This document shows positions 17,804 through 25,903 of a stretch of 41,246 nt of DNA, piece after piece. The translations under genes and the position numbers were made by a program. Under the pieces are notes generated by a model, which was given only the letters and a program-made list of their open reading frames with translations, ran no database searches and was not told where the DNA came from. This DNA is from Sphingobacteriales bacterium (GTDB lineage: Bacteria; Bacteroidota; Bacteroidia; Chitinophagales; Saprospiraceae). The number at the start of each line of letters is the position of its first letter. Position 1 is the first letter of the stretch. The stretch lies in the NCBI GenBank assembly GCA_900299495.1, contig OMKD01000071.1, positions 1-41,246 on the forward strand, written 5' to 3'.

Positions 17804-18928
17804 TTATAGTGTTCCACGTAGTGCTTGTTCTCTTTCAATGGCTTCAAATAAAGCCTTGAAATTGCCTTTACCGAAAGATTGAGCACCTTTTCGCTGAATG
17901 ATTTCATAGAAAACGGTTGGTCTGTCCTGTACAGGTTTAGTAAATATCTGTAACAAGTAGCCTTCTTCGTCTCTGTCGATAAGTATGTTGAGTTTCTTTA
18001 ATTCCTCCAAATCTTCTTCGATCTCACCTACACGATCTAATACAGTCTCATAATATACTTCAGGAACATATAGGAAGTCTACCCCTTTGTTTCTAAGTTT
18101 AGTAACTGTCTCGATGATGTTGTCCGTTGCAACAGCAATGTGCTGGACACCTGCACCGTGATAGAAGTCAAGGTATTCCTCAATCTGAGATTTTTTAAGA
18201 CCTTTTGCAGGTTCATTGATTGGGAATTTGATATATCCATTTCCATTGGATACAACCTTTGACATAAGGGCTGTATATTTTGTGGAAATGTCTTTATCGT
18301 CAAATGTGATCAATAGTTTGAATCCAAGAACATCCTGGTAGAATTTAACCCATTTGTTCATGTCTCCCAATTCAACATTACCAACACAGTGGTCCACATA
18401 TTTCAGACCTACTTCGTCAACAGGGTAAACACTTTCTCTAGCTTCATAGCCAGGCATGAAGGCACCTGAATAGGCTGAACGTTCTACAATCGTGTGTACA
18501 GTTGTTCCGTAGGTTTTAATCCCAGCCATCTTGATAACTCCGTTATCATCTTCAACTGTGATTGGTTCAAATGCTGATTCAGCACCTCTTTGTAGCGCAA
18601 TATTGTATGATTCTACTGCATTGTCTACCCATAGTGCCAATGTTTTTACACCATCACCATGTTTAGCAACATGCTTAGCGACTTCATGATCCGGGCTTAG
18701 TGCTGCGGTAAGCACCAAACGGATTTTACCTTGCTGAAGAACATAAGAAACAAGGTCTCTGCTTCCTGTTTCTGGTCCTTTGTATGCTACCAGTCTGTAA
18801 CCAAATGCAGCCTGATAATAGATTGCTGATTGTTTAGCATTTCCTACATAGAATTCTATGTAATCTGTTCCATTTATTGGAAAAGCATCTGTGGCGATAT
18901 TAGATGCGGTGCTTAATGACGTGTCCAT
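17804..18928 (-). CDS. hppD: 4-hydroxyphenylpyruvate dioxygenase
   Basis: VOC repeats; DYIEFYVGNAKQSAIYYQAAFGYRLVAY; VGLKYVDHCVGNVELGDMNKWVKFYQDVLGF; GAGVQHIAVATDNI. Start set at MDTSLSTASNI. Confidence 0.95.
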   Translation of the reverse strand: MDTSLSTASNIATDAFPINGTDYIEFYVGNAKQSAIYYQAAFGYRLVAYKGPETGSRDLVSYVLQQGKIRLVLTAALSPDHEVAKHVAKHGDGVKTLALWVDNAVESYNIALQRGAESAFEPITVEDDNGVIKMAGIKTYGTTVHTIVERSAYSGAFMPGYEARESVYPVDEVGLKYVDHCVGNVELGDMNKWVKFYQDVLGFKLLITFDDKDISTKYTALMSKVVSNGNGYIKFPINEPAKGLKKSQIEEYLDFYHGAGVQHIAVATDNIIETVTKLRNKGVDFLYVPEVYYETVLDRVGEIEEDLEELKKLNILIDRDEEGYLLQIFTKPVQDRPTVFYEIIQRKGAQSFGKGNFKALFEAIEREQALRGTL

Positions 18929-18938
18929 ATTTTGTATT

Positions 18939-20093
18939 TTATTCGATCCAACTTTTATAATAATCTTGGTCCTCCAGTTCAAAAGCCTGTTTTGTCATAA
19001 CTAGAGGGGCAAAGGTGTCAACCATTACAGCTAATTCCTCAGTGCCTTTTTTTCCTATACTTTTTTCAACAGTACCAGGGTGTGGTCCGTGTGGTATGCC
19101 TCCTGGATGTAGCGTAATCATTCCTTTTTCTACATGCTTTCTACTCATGAAATCACCATCCACATAATAAAGTACCTCATCTGAATCAATATTTGAGTGA
19201 TTATAAGGAGCTGGTATTGCTAGTGGATGATAATCGTATAATCTTGGCACAAAGGAGCAGATCACAAAACCTCTTGCTGCAAAGGTTTGGTGTACCGGAG
19301 GCGGTTGATGTACACGACCGGTTATCGGCTCAAAATTGTGGATAGAGAAAGCATAAGGATAAACATATCCATCCCAACCAATCAAATCGAATGGATGATT
19401 CATATAGGTGTACGGATAGATCATGTCTTGCTTTTTGATGAAAAATTTGAAATCACCTTTTTCATCATGTGTGACCAATTCTGATGGCTTTCTGATATCG
19501 CGCTCACAGAATGGTGAATGCTCCATCAATTGTCCAAACTTGTTTCTGTATCTGTTGGGTGTGATGATTGGACTGCTACTTTCGACAATGAATAACCGGT
19601 TGTTACTGTCATTAAACTCCAACTGATAAATTGTCCCCCTAGGTATTACCAGATAGTCTCCATATTCAAATGGAATATTACCATAAGGTGTTTTAAGCGT
19701 CCCTGTTCCTAGATGTACGAAAATAACCTCATCTGCATCAGCATTTTTAAAGTAATAATCGTCCATACTTTTGGTAGGAGCGGATAATGAAATCTTACAA
19801 TCCTTATTGACTAGTACAGGTACTCTGGATTTTAGATAGTCTGCTTCAGGTTTGATTTTAAAACCAAGTAGGGACCTGTGTTTAAGTTGTTTGTCATTGA
19901 TTAGCTCTGGTGCAACAGAATACGGCTCACCAACCTGTGTGATTTGCGTTGGTGCATTTGCGTGATAGAGTAAAGAGTAATTATCACTGAATCCTTCAGT
20001 GGAAAAGAGCTCTTCGTGGTAGAGTGTACCATCTTCCTTTCTGAATTGCGTATGCCTTTTTGGAGGTATTTTTCCAAGTGAATGATAATGCAT
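18939..20093 (-). CDS. hmgA: Homogentisate 1,2-dioxygenase
   Basis: 384 aa; MHYHSLGKIPPKRHTQFRKEDGTLYHEELFSTEGFSDNYSLLYH; ...PHGPHPGTVEKSIG... Confidence 0.93.
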   Translation of the reverse strand: MHYHSLGKIPPKRHTQFRKEDGTLYHEELFSTEGFSDNYSLLYHANAPTQITQVGEPYSVAPELINDKQLKHRSLLGFKIKPEADYLKSRVPVLVNKDCKISLSAPTKSMDDYYFKNADADEVIFVHLGTGTLKTPYGNIPFEYGDYLVIPRGTIYQLEFNDSNNRLFIVESSSPIITPNRYRNKFGQLMEHSPFCERDIRKPSELVTHDEKGDFKFFIKKQDMIYPYTYMNHPFDLIGWDGYVYPYAFSIHNFEPITGRVHQPPPVHQTFAARGFVICSFVPRLYDYHPLAIPAPYNHSNIDSDEVLYYVDGDFMSRKHVEKGMITLHPGGIPHGPHPGTVEKSIGKKGTEELAVMVDTFAPLVMTKQAFELEDQDYYKSWIE

Positions 20094-20104
20094 AAGTCTG
20101 TGAT

Positions 20105-20554
20105 TTATATGGCGTTTAGATTGTCAAAGATATGATTCAATGCTTCCTTTAGGTTGTCCATTTGATCTTGATTGAGACCTTCGTAGGCTTTTTTCCTAAA
20201 GGCAAAAATGTGTGGGCTTACTTCCTGAATTAGCTGGCTACCTTCCTCGGTAAGACAAATTTTGAATCTTCTTCTGTCCTTTGGATTATTTATACGTTCT
20301 AAGTATCCCTTTTGGGAAAGCAAGTCAATAATCCTAGTAATGGTAGGAGCATCTTTGAAGGTACTGTTGGCAAGGGCAATTTGTCCCTGACCATCATTAT
20401 TGTTGAGTTCCTGCAATACCACCCATTGGTCAACAGTAATGTTGAACCCATTTTCTTTAAGTATTTGCTGGCAAACCTGTTTCATGCGTTTTGAACTTCG
20501 TTCAATCATGAAACCAGTCATATACTCAACATCAAGCAAAGCGTCATTATTCAT
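20105..20554 (-). CDS. MarR family transcriptional regulator
   Basis: Winged-helix MarR pattern: ITVDQWVVLQELNNNDGQGQIALANSTFKDAPTITRIIDLLSQKGYLERINNPKDRRRFKICLTEEG; first gene of the hmgA-hppD operon. Confidence 0.92.
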   Translation of the reverse strand: MNNDALLDVEYMTGFMIERSSKRMKQVCQQILKENGFNITVDQWVVLQELNNNDGQGQIALANSTFKDAPTITRIIDLLSQKGYLERINNPKDRRRFKICLTEEGSQLIQEVSPHIFAFRKKAYEGLNQDQMDNLKEALNHIFDNLNAI

Positions 20555-20596
20555 TAGCAAGCGATTTGTTGCTAAGATAATAATTGTTTTGCTAAC
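20554..20596 (-). promoter_or_regulatory. Candidate MarR operator (TTAGCAA-N8-TTGCTAA plus a third TTGCTAA half-site)
   Basis: TTAGCAA 20554-20560, TTGCTAA 20569-20575, TTGCTAA 20590-20596 (21 bp from the previous one), immediately upstream of the marR start codon. Confidence 0.5.
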
Positions 20597-20617
20597 TATT
20601 TATATTGTAATTAAAAA

Positions 20618-20872
20618 TTAATTACGCTCATCCAAATTAAATGGCATTTCCCATATAGGTAAGCCAGTTTCTGTGTCGAGCACCACCATATTCCCTTTTT
20701 TGTAATTTTTGTCATCGATATAAAGAATGGTAGTATTCTTTATTTCTTTGTTCATCGATGCACTGATAAATTTGGATCTTACATTTGAGAAGGGTTCTGG
20801 AAGAAAAAGATTATTATATTTAGATTCAGACTTGATCTTCGATAATTGTTTTACGAATAGAAATCCTGACAT
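20618..20872 (-). CDS. Small hypothetical protein (84 aa)
   Basis: ORF MSGFLFVKQLSKIKSESKYNN...VVLDTETGLPIWEMPFNLDERN occupies an otherwise empty interval; no family recognised. Confidence 0.5.
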   Translation of the reverse strand: MSGFLFVKQLSKIKSESKYNNLFLPEPFSNVRSKFISASMNKEIKNTTILYIDDKNYKKGNMVVLDTETGLPIWEMPFNLDERN

Positions 20873-21070
20873 AGTGTTCGTTTACGTTTTTCAAATTAAT
20901 TCTCCGCTGTCTACAGCAATTCAGTACTCGGCTCGTGGGAAATAATTCGATTTTAAGGAGTTGTATTGAGATAAAGGGTTAAAAAATTATCTTCAACAAA
21001 AGTAATATCTATCTGTTTTGTTATTCGTTTGATGAAAGACAATTACTTACATTGTATTTTTTTGTGTATT

Positions 21071-22873
21071 ATGACAATTGACGATTATAAAGCTTTATTA
21101 CCCACCTTGCCCAAAGACCCCGGAGTCTATAAGTACATTGATGCAGATAATGTAATTATATATGTTGGAAAAGCTAAGAATCTTAAAAACAGGATTTCCT
21201 CTTATTTTGGCGATAAAAAACACCAGAGTAATAAGACTCGAATAATGGTCAAACAGGCCAAAAGGCTTGAATTTGTTATTGTTGAAACAGAAACAGACGC
21301 GCTATTACTGGAGAATACACTGATCAAAAAGCTACAACCTAGGTATAATGTTATGCTTAAGGATGGGAAAAGTTATTCCTATATCTGTATCAAAAAAGAA
21401 CGATTTCCAAGGGTAATTATAACGAGGAAGGTCATAAGAGATGGCTCCTTATATTTTGGTCCATACACCTCGAAAGCAAGGATAAAAGTTTTACTGGACC
21501 TAATCAAACACTTGTTTCCCTTACGGACCTGTACCTATAATTTGGGAGAAGAGTATATACAGGCGGGAAAATACAAGCTTTGTCTGGAGTATCATATCAA
21601 AAATTGCCTAGGTCCCTGTACCGGATTAGAAGAGGAGGAAAGCTATAATGAGAAGATCGATCAGATTAAAAACATACTGAAAGGTAACTTTGCAAACGTG
21701 AAAGGGCACTTTGTCGATCGTATGAAATTACATGCAGAGGAATTAGAATTTGAAAAAGCACAATCCATCAAGGAAAAGTTAGTAGCTTTTGAAGACTATC
21801 AGGGTAAGTCTATGGTGGTTAGTCAGACGATTCGGGATGTAGATGTATTTTCTGTATCCAGTACAGAAGGCACCGCATTTGTAAACTATATCAAGATTGT
21901 AAATGGTGCAATCATCAATACCTATACCCAGGAAGTTATTATTCAATTAGCTGAAAGCGAGGAAGAGATTCTTACGTTTACCGTGCCGGAGATTCGTGCC
22001 AAGTTCAATTCATTGTCCAAAGAGATCTTGGTGCCTTTTGAAATACCGATCGCTGAGGAGGGCGTAAAGGTTATTGTTCCCAAGATAGGGGATAAGCGCA
22101 AACTAGTAGAGTTGTCAGAAAAGAATGTAAAGTATTTTATTCTTAAGTTGCAGAAGGAACAGGCGAATCGTGTTCAGAAACAAACCCATGCAGAACGTAT
22201 ATTAACTACCTTAAAAAATGATTTGCAGATGGATGCAATCCCGCTACATATTGAGTGTTTTGATAACTCAAATTTCCAAGGATCATATCCAGTTTCTTCC
22301 TGCGTAGTGTTTAAAAATGCCAAACCATCGAAAAAGGACTATAGACATTTTAATATTAAGACTGTAGAAGGTCCAAATGATTTTGCATCCATGGAAGAGG
22401 TGGTTTACAGAAGATATAAGCGCTTGCATGAGGAAGGAGAGTCTTTGCCACAGTTAGTAATCATAGATGGAGGAAAAGGTCAATTGAGCTCTTCTATGAA
22501 AGCTATTGAGTCGCTAGGCTTGACTAATAAAATGACTGTAATTGGTATCGCTAAGCGATTGGAAGAGATCTTCTTCCCTGGTGATTCTATTCCATTATAC
22601 ATCAATAAGAAGTCTGAATCCTTGAAGCTGATTCAGCATGCCCGAAATGAAGCGCACAGATTTGCGATTACTTTCCATAGAGATAAACGCTCAAAGGGAC
22701 TTACTCAGACTGAGCTGACCAATATTCCAGGTGTGGGCACAACTACCGCAGATAAATTATTGAATCATTTTGGTTCGGTTAAACAGGTCAAGCAGGCACT
22801 TGTTAGTGAACTTACAGAGGTTGTCGGTCCTTCTGTTGCAAAGAAAATCAGCGCATATTTTAAAGAACAATAG
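21071..22873 (+). CDS. uvrC: Excinuclease ABC subunit C
   Basis: LPKDPGVYKYIDADNVIIYVGKAKNLKNRISSYF (GIY-YIG); UVR motif; IECFDNSNFQGSYPVSSCVVFKN; C-terminal HhH. Start set at MTIDDYK. Confidence 0.97.
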   Translation: MTIDDYKALLPTLPKDPGVYKYIDADNVIIYVGKAKNLKNRISSYFGDKKHQSNKTRIMVKQAKRLEFVIVETETDALLLENTLIKKLQPRYNVMLKDGKSYSYICIKKERFPRVIITRKVIRDGSLYFGPYTSKARIKVLLDLIKHLFPLRTCTYNLGEEYIQAGKYKLCLEYHIKNCLGPCTGLEEEESYNEKIDQIKNILKGNFANVKGHFVDRMKLHAEELEFEKAQSIKEKLVAFEDYQGKSMVVSQTIRDVDVFSVSSTEGTAFVNYIKIVNGAIINTYTQEVIIQLAESEEEILTFTVPEIRAKFNSLSKEILVPFEIPIAEEGVKVIVPKIGDKRKLVELSEKNVKYFILKLQKEQANRVQKQTHAERILTTLKNDLQMDAIPLHIECFDNSNFQGSYPVSSCVVFKNAKPSKKDYRHFNIKTVEGPNDFASMEEVVYRRYKRLHEEGESLPQLVIIDGGKGQLSSSMKAIESLGLTNKMTVIGIAKRLEEIFFPGDSIPLYINKKSESLKLIQHARNEAHRFAITFHRDKRSKGLTQTELTNIPGVGTTTADKLLNHFGSVKQVKQALVSELTEVVGPSVAKKISAYFKEQ

Positions 22874-22875
22874 GT

Positions 22876-23973
22876 TTACAGTAAATCTTCATAGTGTTCC
22901 AAGGTCTTTATTGCGGTTTGCTCTTTAGTGAAATTTTGAGCGTGTTGGTTCGCTCCTTTTATTAAATCAGTAGCTAAGGATTTGTCATTTAAAATTTTTA
23001 GTGCAAGCACAGCTAAGCTCTCTGGATTCTTAATTTTACCTAGTAATCCTGTCTGTTCGTGGATGACCAATTCAGGAATACCACCAGCTGGTGTAGCTAC
23101 TACAGGAATTTTTGAAGCAAAGGCATCCAGTATGGATGTTCCTAGGCCCTCTGTTTTAGATGTGAAGAGAAAAAGATCTGCATGTGGAAGTATCTTAGGG
23201 ATGTCTGTCCTGAATCCAGTTAAATGGACAAGATGCTCCAGCTTAAGATCCTTGATTCGATCAAGAATTGCACGCTGTTCTCCCTGGTCTTTACCAATGA
23301 TAAATGCTTTAAGTTCTGGTACTTGTTTTTGGATTAAATGAATGGTCTCTAAAAAAGTGATGTGGTCTTTATGATCTGCCAAAGCGCCAACAGTAACGAT
23401 TACAGGCGTCTGAGCAGAAATATTATATTCCTTGCGCAAAAGGTCCTCACTTTGATCCTTAAACTTATCAAGGTCAACACCTGAATAGACCGTATGTATA
23501 TGACCTTTGTCCGGGATATCTTTTTTGACTATGGCTTTAATCTGATCAGAAACACAAAGGATACGTTTGATCGAAGAGTGTTTGTATTTTCTGTGGGAGC
23601 GCTTAGTATTCTTGATAGGGAAATCAACTCTTCTGGAAACTACAATTGGTATTTTTACACCAAAAAAACGAGCAGCCATATAGGCAAAGGTGTGTGCATG
23701 GCTATCGTGGCAATGAATGATATTTATGCCCCATTTATTTACAGTTTTACTCAATTTTTGAGCTACAAGAGGATTTACAGAGAATCCCTTCTTGAAGGCT
23801 TGAGCTTCAAATTTGTTCTTTTGGCAAAATTCAAGAAAAGCTCCATTCGCCGTGCAGAAGGTATATTGCTCTATGTCCTTTTTTCTTAACTCCTCCATGA
23901 GGTAAGCAATTTGCTGTTCTCCACCTCTCCAGGTTTTAGCAGTTGATATATGGAGTACTTTAGGCTTACTCAT
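22876..23973 (-). CDS. Glycosyltransferase family 4
   Basis: VLHISTAKTWRGGEQQIAYL; VTVGALADHKDHITFLE; LFLFTSKTEGLGTSILDAFASKIPVVATPAGGIPELV. Confidence 0.92.
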   Translation of the reverse strand: MSKPKVLHISTAKTWRGGEQQIAYLMEELRKKDIEQYTFCTANGAFLEFCQKNKFEAQAFKKGFSVNPLVAQKLSKTVNKWGINIIHCHDSHAHTFAYMAARFFGVKIPIVVSRRVDFPIKNTKRSHRKYKHSSIKRILCVSDQIKAIVKKDIPDKGHIHTVYSGVDLDKFKDQSEDLLRKEYNISAQTPVIVTVGALADHKDHITFLETIHLIQKQVPELKAFIIGKDQGEQRAILDRIKDLKLEHLVHLTGFRTDIPKILPHADLFLFTSKTEGLGTSILDAFASKIPVVATPAGGIPELVIHEQTGLLGKIKNPESLAVLALKILNDKSLATDLIKGANQHAQNFTKEQTAIKTLEHYEDLL

Positions 23974-24730
23974 TTGATTGCTTATTTAATTGTTGCAGTA
24001 AGCGATATTTTTTTCTGACCATATAGGCATTCCTGCTACTAATGATCCAACCTTCCTTGCCATCGAGGATTCCTTTTTTTAGTATTAAGGTTCTAAAGAA
24101 TCGAAATGCAGGTGCAAGGTGCAGTTTTATAAAGCTTGCCCTTTTTCCTTTTTTATGCATTTCCTGCGCAGATAGCTCAGCATATTTGTTGAGTCTTTCC
24201 CAGTGGTCGTCAAGTGATTTATAGGAATAATGCTCCAGAATACCTGATAATTCGATCTGAGTATAATGACTTGGGATAGCCAATGTTTCATGTACAAATT
24301 CCCCTTGCCAGAAGATTTCCTTTTTATTGAAAATTCGCACCTTTTTATCTGGGAACCATCCTGAATGTTTTATCCATTTTCCACAGTAATTAGTCATTCT
24401 GTTTAGCATGTAAACTGTGTTTTCCTGTGGACTAAGATTTTTGATAGCATGCTGAAGTGATTCAGAGACCACTTCATCTGCATCTATGGATATGATCCAG
24501 TCATTATCTGCTTCTTTATTGCCAAGGTTTTTGGTTTCAGAATATCCCAGCCATTTAGTCTCTATGACTTTTGCTCCTAAACTTGTGGCAATTTCAATTG
24601 TCTGGTCCGTAGAGCCTGAATCGATAATTAAAATATCCTCAGTAACAGGCAGTAGACTTTGAATACATCTTGCGATGTTATCTACTTCATTTTTGGTAAT
24701 AATTACTGCTGAATATTTAATCATGATCAA
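23966..24730 (-). CDS. Glycosyltransferase family 2 (WaaE/KdtX-like)
   Basis: SAVIITKNEVDNIARCIQSLLPVTEDILIIDSGSTDQTIEIA; NDWIISIDADEVVSESL. Confidence 0.92.
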   Translation of the reverse strand: MIMIKYSAVIITKNEVDNIARCIQSLLPVTEDILIIDSGSTDQTIEIATSLGAKVIETKWLGYSETKNLGNKEADNDWIISIDADEVVSESLQHAIKNLSPQENTVYMLNRMTNYCGKWIKHSGWFPDKKVRIFNKKEIFWQGEFVHETLAIPSHYTQIELSGILEHYSYKSLDDHWERLNKYAELSAQEMHKKGKRASFIKLHLAPAFRFFRTLILKKGILDGKEGWIISSRNAYMVRKKYRLLQQLNKQSNE

Positions 24731-25510
24731 TTACTTCGTATTACCCTCTGCTATGAAGTAAGGGTTCAAAAGATTTTCTTTATTGTATAACAACGGTTGT
24801 TCGTCCAGTTGGTATATTTTTCCACCTGCTTCTTCAAGGATTATATGTGCTGCTGCAGTATCCCATTCCATAGTTGGTCCTAGTCTTGGATAAATATGTG
24901 CTTCATTATCTGCAATGATCAGAAACTTTAGTGATGATCCTCTGGATACGAACTCTGGTTTGTTGAACTGATCAACGTAAGACTTTGTTTCCTCACTCAG
25001 GTGCGATCTTGAACAGACAAATTTTAAGCCCTCATCTGATTTATCAAATGCCTTTGCTTCCAATTTTCTATAGTTTCCAGCTTCTAAATATTCAAAAGCA
25101 CCTCCATTTTTATAGGCGAAGTAGCATTTTTTGGTAACAGGGATATACACAACTCCAAGTATGATTTTATGGTCTTCAACTAAGGCTATGTTCACCGTGA
25201 AGTCTCCATTTCTTTTGATGAATTCTTTTGTTCCGTCAAGAGGATCTACCAGCCAGCATCTTTCCCAGTCTTTACGTTCCTGGTAGTCTGTCTGTTTGTT
25301 TTCCTCGGAAATGATTGGGTATTTCTTTTGAAGTCCTTTTAGATGGAAGCAAATGATCTCGTTGGATTTCTGATCAGCTATTGTAAGTGGCGAATCGTCC
25401 GCTTTAGTCGTAATGTCTTTATTGTCAAAATTGTCATAGATGTCCATGATAGCCTGTCCTGCTTTTATGGATATTTGACAAACCTGTTCTGCCAGAGCTT
25501 GAAGCGTCAT
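24731..25510 (-). CDS. cysQ: 3'(2'),5'-bisphosphate nucleotidase
   Basis: Inositol monophosphatase fold: ISEENK...WLVDPLDGTKEFIKRNGDFTVNIALV; MEWDTAAAHIILEEAGG. Start set at MTLQALAEQ, after the upstream terminator. Confidence 0.93.
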   Translation of the reverse strand: MTLQALAEQVCQISIKAGQAIMDIYDNFDNKDITTKADDSPLTIADQKSNEIICFHLKGLQKKYPIISEENKQTDYQERKDWERCWLVDPLDGTKEFIKRNGDFTVNIALVEDHKIILGVVYIPVTKKCYFAYKNGGAFEYLEAGNYRKLEAKAFDKSDEGLKFVCSRSHLSEETKSYVDQFNKPEFVSRGSSLKFLIIADNEAHIYPRLGPTMEWDTAAAHIILEEAGGKIYQLDEQPLLYNKENLLNPYFIAEGNTK

Positions 25511-25530
25511 TTTTTTCTTTGCAAAATACA

Positions 25531-25564
25531 AAAAAAAGGTGCTTTAAAATAAAGCACCTTTTTT
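25531..25564 (-). terminator. Intrinsic terminator between the HMA gene and cysQ
   Basis: AAAAAAAGGTGCTTTAAAATAAAGCACCTTTTTT inverted repeat at the 3' end of the HMA gene. Confidence 0.85.
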
Positions 25565-25565
25565 A

Positions 25566-25895
25566 TTAGTCGTGTCCGCCGAGCTGACAACAGGGTGGGA
25601 GCGCATTATAGGCTTCTTCCTTAGCCTTAACATCATCCGCCTGGTATCCAACAGAAGCAACTTTTTCGCGAATAGCCTGAAGGTCCAGTTTGTCAGAATT
25701 AAATTTGACATGAAGTTTTTTAGACGTTACGTCTAATTCTGCCATTTCGATTCCTTCCATACTATTAACGGCTTTTTCGATTGTTTTTTTACACATGTTA
25801 CACTGAGCAGTAGTCATGATTTTAGCCTTTTTCGTTTGGCCAAATCCAACTGAAGCTACAAATAGTAATCCTAGAATTATGCTTAATCGTTTCAT
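25566..25895 (-). CDS. Secreted heavy-metal-associated (HMA) domain protein
   Basis: Signal peptide plus MTTAQCNMCKKTIEKAVNSMEGI (CxxC); C-terminal LPPCCQLGGHD. Confidence 0.9.
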   Translation of the reverse strand: MKRLSIILGLLFVASVGFGQTKKAKIMTTAQCNMCKKTIEKAVNSMEGIEMAELDVTSKKLHVKFNSDKLDLQAIREKVASVGYQADDVKAKEEAYNALPPCCQLGGHD

Positions 25896-25903
25896 ATGAA
25901 TAA

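Noticed and set aside
22982-23889. 119-aa and 131-aa plus-strand ORFs antisense to the GT4 glycosyltransferase
   Set aside because: Antisense shadows of a clear glycosyltransferase gene, with no family signature.
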